The translations under genes were made by a program, and so were the position numbers. The notes below the pieces were generated by a model, which saw only the letters and a program-made list of their open reading frames with translations, ran no database searches and was not told the DNA's origin. DNA of 64,000 nucleotides, from assembly GCA_963832725.1 (NCBI GenBank), contig CAWHVG010000002.1, positions 1,240,001-1,304,000 on the forward strand. The letters run 5' to 3'. Below are positions 26,970 through 34,841 of this stretch, one piece after another. Source of the DNA: JAEZBP01 sp963832725 (lineage in GTDB: Bacteria > Myxococcota_A > Polyangia > Polyangiales > Sandaracinaceae). Each line of letters starts with the position of its first letter. The first letter of the stretch is position 1.

Positions 26970-29495
26970 TCAGTCGTCGTCTTCGTCGAGGTCGAGGTCG
27001 ACCGGCCACGGCGGCTGGGCGCCGTGATGGAAGTAGCGCCAGAGCATCCGCGAGAGGCCGGGCTGGTCGTCGGGGCGGCTGAAGTCCCACTGGGCCGAGA
27101 TGGTGGCCATGTTCGTGTTGTCCACGTTCGTCTCCTCCGGCCAGCGTCGCGGCGTGTACGAATAGGGCGTGTAGTCCGGCGTGGACGAGAACGCGTCGTA
27201 CATCGGTGCCGCCGTCTCCCAGAGCGCGTTGAGCGGCGGGATGCCGAGGATGAGCTGGATGGTGCGGTAGACGGAGGACTCGTTGTAGTGGACGTGGGTC
27301 ACGTGTCCGCGCCGCGCCCACGGCGAGATCACCAAGAGTGGCGAACGATGCTTGTCGACGTGATCCGCGCCGTCCGCCGGGTCGTCCTCGATGACGAAGA
27401 TCACGGTCGAAGGCCAGAAGCTCGTGTGGCTGAGCGCGTCGACGACCAGCCCGAGGCCCTCGTCGTTGTCGGCGATCATCGATTCCGGCGTGGGCTTGCC
27501 GGCGCTGAGCCCGTAGGTGTGATCGTTCGGCAGCAGGATGTACGTGAAGGGTGGGAGCTGGCAGGTGGAGAGCCAGTGGCTCTGGAGCCACCGAGCCCGG
27601 TCGATGTCCTTCACGTCGAGCGTGAAGATTACACCGGGATAGCGGTGGTCGGGACCGCCGCTGGCGAGCGCGCCCACGACCTCGCCGTAGTTGTCGACCT
27701 CGATGTCGAGTGCGTGGAGGTGGTCGAAGATGCTGCCTTCGAGGGCATCGCCGGGCGGCGTGATGCCCTGCGGCGGGATGGTCCAGTAGCCGCGGCCCCA
27801 GGTGGTGAGCCAGGTGCGCTCGGTGAAGTCCGTGGTGCGACCGTGCGTCGTCCAGATGTGCCCTTGGATCGAGGCTTCCGCGCTCGTGTAGTAGTTGTCA
27901 CCGCTGGTGAACCGGCGGGCCAGCCCGAAGGTGTTGGGTAGGATCTGATCCGGTTGCTCGAAGAGCTCCATGGAGGGATCGCCGTTACCCAGCGCCGCGC
28001 CCGACGCGTCGGTCAGGGCGCCCATGTAGGCGTCGTACGTCTTGTTCTCGCGGATGATGAGGACGACGTGTTCGATCTGCGTCGACGGCCCGGCATCCGG
28101 CTGCGGGATGGGAAAGTCGTAGCTCGCTCCGTCCGGGCAGGACACGTCGTTCAGTCGCGTGGGCCGCGTGTCGTTGGACGCGACGTCCATCTCCCACGAG
28201 CCGAGCTGCGTGTCGGTGATGTCGGCGGCGTCCACGACCGCGACGTTGCCGTGCATGAGGCTGACCCCACCGACGTCGGTGAGCGCGGGCCCCGAGCCGA
28301 GCCCCTTGCCGGTCGCGATCAGCACCGCCCCGTCCGGATCGACCGCCACCGCGGTTGGATACCAGCGCGTGGGGATACGCCCGCGATGCGCCCAGCTCTC
28401 GGCGGCCGAGGCGAAGACGTCGATCGCGTTGTCACCGGCGCTGGCGACGTAGAGGCCTCCGTCCGGTCCGAACGCGATCGCGCTCGGCGACGCGCCGTGG
28501 AGATCCGAGCCGGCGTGGATCGGAAGGACCTGCACCTCCGCCGTCGCCACGTCGACGACCGCGACCGAGTCGGCGTCCGAGCTCGTCACGGCGAGCACGC
28601 TTCCGTCGGGAGAGAGCGCCATCCCTTCGGGCGCCTTGCCGACGGTGATCGGGGGGAGCGTCGTCCCGGTCGCGGTGTCGAAAGGCACGACGTCCGAGCT
28701 ACCCCACATCGAGACGTAGGCGCGGGTGCCGTCGGCGGTGGTCACGAGGTCGTAGGGCCAACGCTCCATGTCGAAGGTCACGGTGCGTACGACGGTGTTC
28801 GTGTCCGCGTCGACCACGAGCGTGGCGCCGTCGAGCATGAGGTTGACGAGCAGCGTGTGGTCGTCCGGTAGGAGCGCGATGCCGGAGACGTAGCCGTGAC
28901 CGGACACGGCGAGCGGGAGATCCCGGTCCGGGGCGGCCGTGAGCTGTCCGGTGGTGTCGTCGAAGTCGAACGCCCAGACGGTGTTCGCGCCGCCGCCGGA
29001 GGCCCAGACCTTCCGGTGGTCGGAGCTGATCGCGAGGCCGAGGAAGAGCGCGCGGTCGCCGCCCGCGAAGGCCTCGCTGTCGACGACGGTGGCGCTCGAG
29101 GTGTCGACGACCTGCAGGTTCTCTTCGCGCTCGGTGCCGTCGGTGACGATCACGAAGGGCGTGTCGGGCACGCGCAAGATGGCCATCGGGAAGCCCTGCA
29201 CGTCGATGTTCTGGCCCACCAAGGAGAGCCGCCGGCCGCCGGGTTGGATCCAGCCGCCGGCGCCGTCGTCGCCGGGGGGCAGTGACGCTTCGGCGGTCGC
29301 GGTGGGCGTGCAGCGACCGGTCGTCGGCGCCGGGAACGCGCTGGCGTCGGCTGCGCAGCTCGACGCGGCGGGGCCGGCGTCGGCGGGTGAGGTCGCGCCC
29401 GCGTCGGTGCCGGCGTCCACCACCGCGCTCGGGCCCGAGCACGCAGAGAGCACGATCAGGAAGGGGAAGAGACGCGCGGCGTCACGGTGATCCAT
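26970..29495 (-). CDS. Lipoprotein with YncE-like beta-propeller and alkaline-phosphatase-type phosphoesterase domain
   Basis: The product has 841 residues. The start MDHRDAARLFPFLIVLSACSG is a lipoprotein signal (VLSAC), supporting ATG 29495. An Asp/Ala linker precedes a seven-bladed YncE-like propeller (about residues 60-450; repeats such as MALSPDGSVLAVTSSDADSVAVVDVAT). Residues ~480-830 form a phosphoesterase of the phospholipase C/acid phosphatase group: HVVLIIRENKTYDAYMG, PNDHTYGL, FVIEDDPADGADHVDKHRSPLLVISPWA. This architecture is known as bifunctional YncE/alkaline phosphatase protein. It likely acts on phosphate esters outside the inner membrane. Confidence 0.9.
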   Translation of the reverse strand: MDHRDAARLFPFLIVLSACSGPSAVVDAGTDAGATSPADAGPAASSCAADASAFPAPTTGRCTPTATAEASLPPGDDGAGGWIQPGGRRLSLVGQNIDVQGFPMAILRVPDTPFVIVTDGTEREENLQVVDTSSATVVDSEAFAGGDRALFLGLAISSDHRKVWASGGGANTVWAFDFDDTTGQLTAAPDRDLPLAVSGHGYVSGIALLPDDHTLLVNLMLDGATLVVDADTNTVVRTVTFDMERWPYDLVTTADGTRAYVSMWGSSDVVPFDTATGTTLPPITVGKAPEGMALSPDGSVLAVTSSDADSVAVVDVATAEVQVLPIHAGSDLHGASPSAIAFGPDGGLYVASAGDNAIDVFASAAESWAHRGRIPTRWYPTAVAVDPDGAVLIATGKGLGSGPALTDVGGVSLMHGNVAVVDAADITDTQLGSWEMDVASNDTRPTRLNDVSCPDGASYDFPIPQPDAGPSTQIEHVVLIIRENKTYDAYMGALTDASGAALGNGDPSMELFEQPDQILPNTFGLARRFTSGDNYYTSAEASIQGHIWTTHGRTTDFTERTWLTTWGRGYWTIPPQGITPPGDALEGSIFDHLHALDIEVDNYGEVVGALASGGPDHRYPGVIFTLDVKDIDRARWLQSHWLSTCQLPPFTYILLPNDHTYGLSAGKPTPESMIADNDEGLGLVVDALSHTSFWPSTVIFVIEDDPADGADHVDKHRSPLLVISPWARRGHVTHVHYNESSVYRTIQLILGIPPLNALWETAAPMYDAFSSTPDYTPYSYTPRRWPEETNVDNTNMATISAQWDFSRPDDQPGLSRMLWRYFHHGAQPPWPVDLDLDEDDD

Positions 29496-29566
29496 CTTCG
29501 GTGGCGCCTCCGTGTCGCGACGGAAAGCAGCTCGCGTCGCGACGCGTGTGGGATCGGGATGGGAAC

Positions 29567-29917
29567 TCATCGAACGCACCTCAGGGTGTGCGGGTCATCG
29601 TACGCCGGATCGCCGAGCGCGTCGGTGCCGCAGGCGGGTGTGCGGGCGTCGCCGCTGCCCGGGCAGGAAGGCACGCCGAGGAAGATCGCGCCGGCTCCCG
29701 CGTCCTGGCTCGCGCCTCCGGGATCGCACTCGGCGTAGGCGCCCTCGCAGCCCGTTCCCGCGCAGGACACGCGGTACTCGCCCGGCCCGATCGCGACGCA
29801 GGTCGGCGCGCAGAAGGGCGCCGCCGCGTCGGTGCCCGCGTCCGTCGTCGCGTTCGTATCCGCCGGGGTCTCGCACGCCGTCAGCACGACGAGCAGGCCG
29901 ATCGCTCGAAAGCTCAC
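29567..29917 (-). CDS. Small Cys-containing lipoprotein
   Basis: The product has 116 residues if GTG 29917 is the start (MSFRAIGLLVVLTACETP, lipobox VLTAC); an in-frame ATG at 29953 gives a long N-region and is less likely. The mature protein has a short Thr/Asp/Ala linker and about seven Cys in a compact domain (FCAPTCVAIGPGEYRVSCAGTGCEGAYAECDPGG). Function unknown. It lies upstream of and in the same direction as the propeller-phosphoesterase gene, with ~70 bp between them. Confidence 0.55.
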   Translation of the reverse strand: MSFRAIGLLVVLTACETPADTNATTDAGTDAAAPFCAPTCVAIGPGEYRVSCAGTGCEGAYAECDPGGASQDAGAGAIFLGVPSCPGSGDARTPACGTDALGDPAYDDPHTLRCVR

Positions 29918-30021
29918 GCCGCAGACGGTACCGAGTTCGTCGCCGCGCATCACGCGCGTCGTCGCCGTTCGTCTTCCCCGTTCGCGGCGCTCGGAGAGCG
30001 GAGCCGGGCTTCGGCGCCGGC

Positions 30022-31713
30022 TCAGCGGACGAGGCGGATGCGGACGGAGGGTCGCGCGGCGACGCGGCCCCGGATCTCGAAGCGGGAACGTGAGGGGCCG
30101 TGGATGGCGATGAGACCCTTCACGCGGCGGGCTCGCAGCCTCGCCAGGGACGCGCTCGGCGCCGAAGCGACGACCTCGGCGCGCAAGCCGTGGTCCTCGC
30201 GCATCAACGCGGCGAGGCGGGTGACGGCGCGCGCGTCCACCGTCTGCTCGCGGGCGCCGCCGTCGGGGAACTCGATCGCGAGGGTGAGGCCGCCGAGGTA
30301 GGGGCGCAGTCTCGGGTCGTCGTCGGCGATGCGTTGCGGGCCGGTGCGCTGGTGTCGCCGGCGCCGGCGGGCCGCGCCGACCGCACTCGGAGCGGCGTCG
30401 TCGTCATGGTGCGGCGAAGCGACCGCGCTGGCGATGGCGAGCGCGCTCGTCGAGCCGGTCGCGCGCGACGCGACCGTCTCCGATGATGCTGCGTCGCGGC
30501 CGTCCGACGAGCGGGCCTCTCCTTCGGTGGCGCGTGCGACGGCGGAGCGATCTCCATCGCCGCCGATGTCCCGCATCGCGTCGCGGATCAGCGCCTCACG
30601 CTGCCGGTAGGCGCGGGCTCGGGCGTCGCAGAGCTCGCCGCAGCGCGCCTGACGGATCCGCTCCAGCTCCGCCTCGAGCGCCACCGGTCGAGACACGGCG
30701 AGCCGCCCGCTCGCGATCCAGGGCGCGTTGGGCGTCGGCCGGGCGATCCAGTGGTCGCGCACGCGCAGCGAGGCCACCTCGAGGTGCCCCTCCCGCCAGC
30801 GCGTCCGGACCAACGCCAGCGGTGCGTCGCGCACACCGACGTCCCGGCTGCCGAGGGTGCCGGCCGGCTCCTCCATCGAGGCGAGCAGGTTGCCGAGCGA
30901 GTAGAGCACCTGCACGCGACGTCCGTCGCGCGTTCGCAGGATCTCCGTTCGGCCCGGGACGTGGGTGCCGTGGCCGACGACCAGATCGGCGCCGGCCTCG
31001 GCCGCGCGCCGCGCCGCTTCGCGCATCACCGGCCGGGGCGTCACCTCGTCCTCCTGGGTCCAGTGGAAGACGGCCACCACGAGATCGGCGCGCTGCCTCG
31101 CGTCCCGGAGGCTGGCTTCCAAGGTTCCGTCCCGCAGGAACGCGACCCGCGGGCGCGCCCCTTCCTCTGCGTGCGGCCGTTGATTGCTGCCCTCGGTCCA
31201 GGCGGCGATCGCGACGGTCGCGCGGCCCGCTCGGAGCGTCACGGCCCGCGCGGCGTCGGGCGCGTCGTCGCCCGCACCGGCGACGGCGATCTCCCGCGTG
31301 GCGGCGGCGCGCAGCGTCCGGCGCAGGCCGCGCACGCCCTGGTCGTAGGCGTGGTTGTTGGCGACGCTGACGGCGTCCACACCCGCGTCCCTCAGCGCGT
31401 CGAGGAAGTCCGCCGGCGCGTGAAAGGCGGGGATGTCGCCGCGCTCCCGATAGCGCGGCGCGACCGGCGTCTCCAGATTGATGAGCGCCAGATCCGCGCG
31501 CCGCAGCGTCGGCGCGAGGTCGGCGAACACCTCGCGGTAGGCCTGTCTCCGCCCCACGTCGCGAGCGCGGTGACGGAGCTGGTACGCGAGCGCCCCGTCG
31601 TAGATGACGTCTCCGCCCAGCGCGAGCGTGGGCCCGGCCTGCGCGTCCGACACCGCAGGCGCGAGCAGCCACGCCAGCACCACCAGCGCCGCCAGCCCTT
31701 CGAGGCGGCTCAC
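30022..31713 (-). CDS. CapA-family (PgsA-like) metallophosphatase-fold protein
   Basis: The CapA domain covers about residues 25-320: LALGGDVIYDGAL (metal-binding Gly-Asp), ALINLETPVAP, VSVANNHAYDQG, and GADLVVGHGTHVPGRTEILRTRDGRRVQVLYSLGNLLAS. CapA proteins are calcineurin-like phosphatases tied to capsule or poly-gamma-glutamate export. The C-terminal ~200 residues are basic/low-complexity then a small beta-rich domain. A hydrophobic segment (GLAALVVLAWLLAPAVSDAQA) acts as signal peptide; GTG 31713 is chosen because it sits just before it, but an upstream GTG or the 31866 start remain possible. Confidence 0.78.
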   Translation of the reverse strand: MSRLEGLAALVVLAWLLAPAVSDAQAGPTLALGGDVIYDGALAYQLRHRARDVGRRQAYREVFADLAPTLRRADLALINLETPVAPRYRERGDIPAFHAPADFLDALRDAGVDAVSVANNHAYDQGVRGLRRTLRAAATREIAVAGAGDDAPDAARAVTLRAGRATVAIAAWTEGSNQRPHAEEGARPRVAFLRDGTLEASLRDARQRADLVVAVFHWTQEDEVTPRPVMREAARRAAEAGADLVVGHGTHVPGRTEILRTRDGRRVQVLYSLGNLLASMEEPAGTLGSRDVGVRDAPLALVRTRWREGHLEVASLRVRDHWIARPTPNAPWIASGRLAVSRPVALEAELERIRQARCGELCDARARAYRQREALIRDAMRDIGGDGDRSAVARATEGEARSSDGRDAASSETVASRATGSTSALAIASAVASPHHDDDAAPSAVGAARRRRRHQRTGPQRIADDDPRLRPYLGGLTLAIEFPDGGAREQTVDARAVTRLAALMREDHGLRAEVVASAPSASLARLRARRVKGLIAIHGPSRSRFEIRGRVAARPSVRIRLVR

Positions 31714-32014
31714 CGCGGACGAGGCCGGTCGAAGCGGGACGGGGCAGCGCACCTCTCCAACAGTGCCCTGGTGGCGGGTCTTCGCACCAGGCCAAACCGG
31801 CTCCCACGTGGGAGCCGCTCCGACGCTTCGGTCGTCCGTGCCCGCGAATGCAGAGTTCCACGGCACCCCGGCTCACCGACAATCGCCATCGGCGGTGGCT
31901 GCGGCGAAGCGGCCTATCGCGTCACCTGGCGTCGAGCCGGCTGCACGGGGGTCGAGCGTCACGACGCTCGCGTGTCGCTCTTCCGCCACGCTTCGGCGCG
32001 GCGCCGCGGATCGA
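31714..32014. other. Intergenic spacer upstream of the CapA-like gene
   Basis: About 300 bp separate the CapA-like gene from the end of the next upstream minus-strand gene. Apart from the 20-bp palindrome at 31798-31817 nothing recognisable was seen. Confidence 0.4.
31798..31817. promoter_or_regulatory. Perfect 20-bp palindrome upstream of the CapA-like gene
   Basis: CGGCTCCCACGTGGGAGCCG is a perfect palindrome about 85 bp before the preferred CapA start. Its length and position suit an operator for a dimeric regulator; a cruciform or terminator role is also possible. No cognate regulator is adjacent. Confidence 0.5.
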
Positions 32015-32515
32015 TCAGCGACCGGCGCTGGCCAGCACCGCGCCCTGCGTGGACAGCGGCCGGAGCGCGCCGCGGACCGCGGCCCGGAGCGCGTTCGTCG
32101 ACAGCCGAGCGGGATCGCCGCCGCCTCGCGCGCCACCGCGGCCACGGAGCATCGCGCGGATGGATCCGCCGCGGTCGGCCACGATCAGCGAGACCTCGCA
32201 GCGCACCTCGACGCCGTCGTGCACCGCATGCCGATCCCAACGCACCACCGAGCCGCGCACCACGAGCTGGGCGCGCCGGGCCGGCGCCAGATCGACCTGA
32301 GGCTGAGCCTCCAGGGCTTCCTCCAGCGCCTGTGAGAACGCCGCCGCCGCGCCCGGACCGCCGCGCGAGGCCGCGACCTCGCCGATCGCGATCCGCACCG
32401 TCTGCGCGCGCCGCCGTCCGCGCTGCGCTTCGATCGCGCGCGGCACACACAGGGCCACCATCGCGAGCGCCACCGCCAGAAGCGGTCGCGCCGCGAGCCT
32501 GCTCGCTCGGGGCAT
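32015..32515 (-). CDS. Secreted hypothetical protein (CsgG-like composition)
   Basis: The product has 166 residues. MPRASRLAARPLLAVALAMVALCVPRAIEAQ is a Sec signal peptide. The mature domain, VRIAIGEVAASRGGPGAAAAFSQALEEALEAQPQVDLAPA followed by LVVRGSVVRWD and EVRCEVSLIVADRGGSIRAMLRGRGG, has the alternating strand/helix pattern of small periplasmic CsgG/YbbC-like assembly domains common in myxobacteria; I cannot assign a family firmly. ATG 32515. It lies upstream of and in the same direction as the CapA-like gene. Confidence 0.6.
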   Translation of the reverse strand: MPRASRLAARPLLAVALAMVALCVPRAIEAQRGRRRAQTVRIAIGEVAASRGGPGAAAAFSQALEEALEAQPQVDLAPARRAQLVVRGSVVRWDRHAVHDGVEVRCEVSLIVADRGGSIRAMLRGRGGARGGGDPARLSTNALRAAVRGALRPLSTQGAVLASAGR

Positions 32516-32682
32516 CGAGACCTCCCTTTCGCTCTCGCTCGCCGCGCGGAGGCTCGCCCGCCGTCCGCGTGGCCGAGAGCGGCCACCCTCATCGAGTAGC
32601 CTGCGAGCCGATCTTCGGTCAAAAAAGCGGCGCGCCCCGACTCCCCTTGCTCCTCGCCCGCGGCTGCGAGAGAACGACACCC

Positions 32683-33300
32683 GTGTCCGAGCTTATCGCA
32701 CTCATCCGCGGCCCGAGCGCCATGGCCGACGTCACCGCCTACCTCGACGCGCTCGACCCCGAGCAGCGCGAGCGCGAGGCGAACACCCTGCGCGGCGCAG
32801 ACCAGGCGCGCCTCTTCGACAAGGCCGCCGACTCGCCACCGGCGCGGCTGACCGACTTCGTCCCGGCCGACACGCCGGACCTGACGCCGGTGCATCATCC
32901 GGGGCGCAACACCATCGCCACGTTCAGCTACTTCCAGCGCTTCCAGAAGCGCTTCACCAGGCCGGCCGGCGAGACGAAGCGCCTCTTCGGCTACAACGCC
33001 AGCAACGCCTGGTTCATCAAGCCGGGCTACTTCGTCGCCTACGAGACCGACGATCGCGAGGACTGGCGCGAGCGCGGCGGCGTGGTGGTCGACTACCACC
33101 AGGTGCCGGATGCGGGCGTGCCCTCGAGCTGGCCGCGGGTCGTCGCCAACGACGTCGGCCTGCAGAAGCTCGTCTATCACCTCACGCGCGACTTCATGCG
33201 GCGCGTCTCGAAGAACGTGACCATCGGCCGCGCCTCGCGCGAAGACGAGTCGGGCGATCGCATCCTCGACTACTGGTTCACGCTCTGCCGCCGTGATTGA
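32683..33300 (+). CDS. Hypothetical protein, 205 residues
   Basis: No named family recognised. The sequence ELIALIRGPSAMADVTAYLDALDPEQREREANTLRG begins a helical N-terminal part; the C-terminal half is rich in aromatic residues (SYFQRFQKRFTRPAG, NASNAWFIKPGYFVAYETDD, VVVDYHQVPD) and looks like a conserved globular domain found in myxobacteria. GTG 32683 is taken as start because the conserved frame extends upstream of the first ATG (32722). The last 17 bp with the stop codon are repeated in tandem directly downstream. Confidence 0.6.
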   Translation: MSELIALIRGPSAMADVTAYLDALDPEQREREANTLRGADQARLFDKAADSPPARLTDFVPADTPDLTPVHHPGRNTIATFSYFQRFQKRFTRPAGETKRLFGYNASNAWFIKPGYFVAYETDDREDWRERGGVVVDYHQVPDAGVPSSWPRVVANDVGLQKLVYHLTRDFMRRVSKNVTIGRASREDESGDRILDYWFTLCRRD

Positions 33301-33317
33301 TCTGCCGCCGCGACTGA
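33284..33317. repeat. 17-bp tandem duplication of a gene 3' end
   Basis: Units 33284-33300 and 33301-33317 (TCTGCCGCCGYGAYTGA) differ at two bases. The first holds the terminal codons and stop of the gene at 32683-33300; the second begins at the next base. Confidence 0.8.
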
Positions 33318-33340
33318 TCCCCGAACAGGAGCACTCCCCG

Positions 33341-34732
33341 ATGACCCAGCCCGATTCCGTCGCCGCCCGCGCGGACGCCGCCTTCGACCGCACCCTCGAT
33401 CGCCTCCGCGCCTACCTCCGCTTTCCGGCCATCAGCTGCGAGAAGGAGCACGCTGGCGACGTCCACGCGTTGGCCAGCCGCATCCGAGACGACCTGAGCG
33501 CCCTCGGCCTCGACCGCGCCCGCCTGCTGGAGATCGACGACGCCCACCCTTGCGTCGCGGCGGAGTGGATGCACGCGCCCGGCACGCCCACCGTGCTCAT
33601 CTACGGCCACCTCGATCTGCAGCCCGTCGCCGGTGAGCCCTGGTCGACCGATCCGCACGAGGCCACCCAGAAGGGCGAGCGCCTCTACGCGCGCGGCGCC
33701 GCCGACGACATGGGCGGCTGGGTCTCGCACATCGGCGCCATCGAGGCGTGGCTCGCCGAGGGCGGGCTCCCCTGCAACGTGAAGCTCCTCATCGAGGGTG
33801 AGGAGGAGATCGGCTCGCCCAACCTCGAGCGCTACATGGACGCGTTCCCGGAGGCGTTCGAGGCCGACGTGATGGTGCTGACCGACTGCGAGAACCCCTC
33901 GCCCGAGCAGCCCGGTCTGACGGTGTCGCTCCGCGGCCTGCTGGAGATGGAGCTGACCTGCGAGTCGCTCGCCGCCGACGTGCACTCGGGCCTCTGGGGC
34001 AACGCCGTGCCCGATCCGGCGATCGCCCTCGCCGTGCTCATCGCCCGCCTCGTCGACGAAGACGGCCGCTTGAAGATCGGCCGCGTCGAGGTGCCGAAGG
34101 ACTGGGCCGAGGCGTCGTACTCGGTGCCCTTCGACGCGAAGGTCGTCAAAGAGAGCGCGCGCGTGATCGAGGGCGTCTCGCCGCTGCCCGAGCGCGGCCG
34201 CTCGCTCGCCGAGTGGGTGTGGCGGCAGCCGGCCGTCACCATCCTCTCCACCAGCCTGCCGGTGCCCGGCCGCGAGAAGAACGCGGTCCGCGCTCGCGCC
34301 TCGGCCAAGCTCAGCTTCCGCGTCGCGCCCGGCCAGACGCCCGACGAGCTGCGCGCGTTGATCGAGGACGCGCTCCTCACCAACCCGCCCGGCGGCGTGA
34401 AGGTGACGCTGAAGGCCGGATCGAACCCCGGCCAGAGCTGGCTCTACACCCCGAAGGGCCCCGCGTTCGAGGCGGCGGACCGCGCGTACGAGAAGGCCTG
34501 GGGCAAGAAGCTCCTCCAGATCGGCGTCGGCGGCTCCATCCCCTTCGTCGCCCTCTTCGGTCGCCGCTTCGGGGACCTCCCGCTCATCCTCAACGGCGTC
34601 ATGGACCCGCAGACCGGCGCCCACGGGCCCGACGAGTCCATGCACCTCGGGGTCTTCCGCCGCGCCATCGCCGCCAACGTGCACCTCCTCGCGGAGCTCG
34701 GCGCGCTTACGGGTCTCCTGAAGAAGGACTGA
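33341..34732 (+). CDS. M20-family metallopeptidase (dipeptidase)
   Basis: The product has 463 residues with M20 motifs in order: IYGHLDLQPV with metal His (about residue 90) and Asp, RGAADDMGGWV with the bridging Asp, EGEEEIGSPNLERY with the catalytic Glu, VLTDCEN, and a late His in TGAHGPDESMHLG. Between them lies the dimerisation lid domain (GLTVSLRGLLEMELTCES... to EWVWRQPAVTI). Members cleave dipeptides or N-acyl amino acids using two zinc ions; substrate unknown. ATG 33341 follows ACAGGAGC at a good spacing. It starts just after the repeated tail of the upstream gene. Confidence 0.9.
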   Translation: MTQPDSVAARADAAFDRTLDRLRAYLRFPAISCEKEHAGDVHALASRIRDDLSALGLDRARLLEIDDAHPCVAAEWMHAPGTPTVLIYGHLDLQPVAGEPWSTDPHEATQKGERLYARGAADDMGGWVSHIGAIEAWLAEGGLPCNVKLLIEGEEEIGSPNLERYMDAFPEAFEADVMVLTDCENPSPEQPGLTVSLRGLLEMELTCESLAADVHSGLWGNAVPDPAIALAVLIARLVDEDGRLKIGRVEVPKDWAEASYSVPFDAKVVKESARVIEGVSPLPERGRSLAEWVWRQPAVTILSTSLPVPGREKNAVRARASAKLSFRVAPGQTPDELRALIEDALLTNPPGGVKVTLKAGSNPGQSWLYTPKGPAFEAADRAYEKAWGKKLLQIGVGGSIPFVALFGRRFGDLPLILNGVMDPQTGAHGPDESMHLGVFRRAIAANVHLLAELGALTGLLKKD

Positions 34733-34841
34733 GCCCCGCCGCCAGCGCTCCGATCGGCGCCGCACGACCGCCACGGATGCTGAACGTCCGTGCGGAACTC
34801 AGGCTTGCGTTACCCCTGCTGCTCGTCAAAGCTCACGCCTC

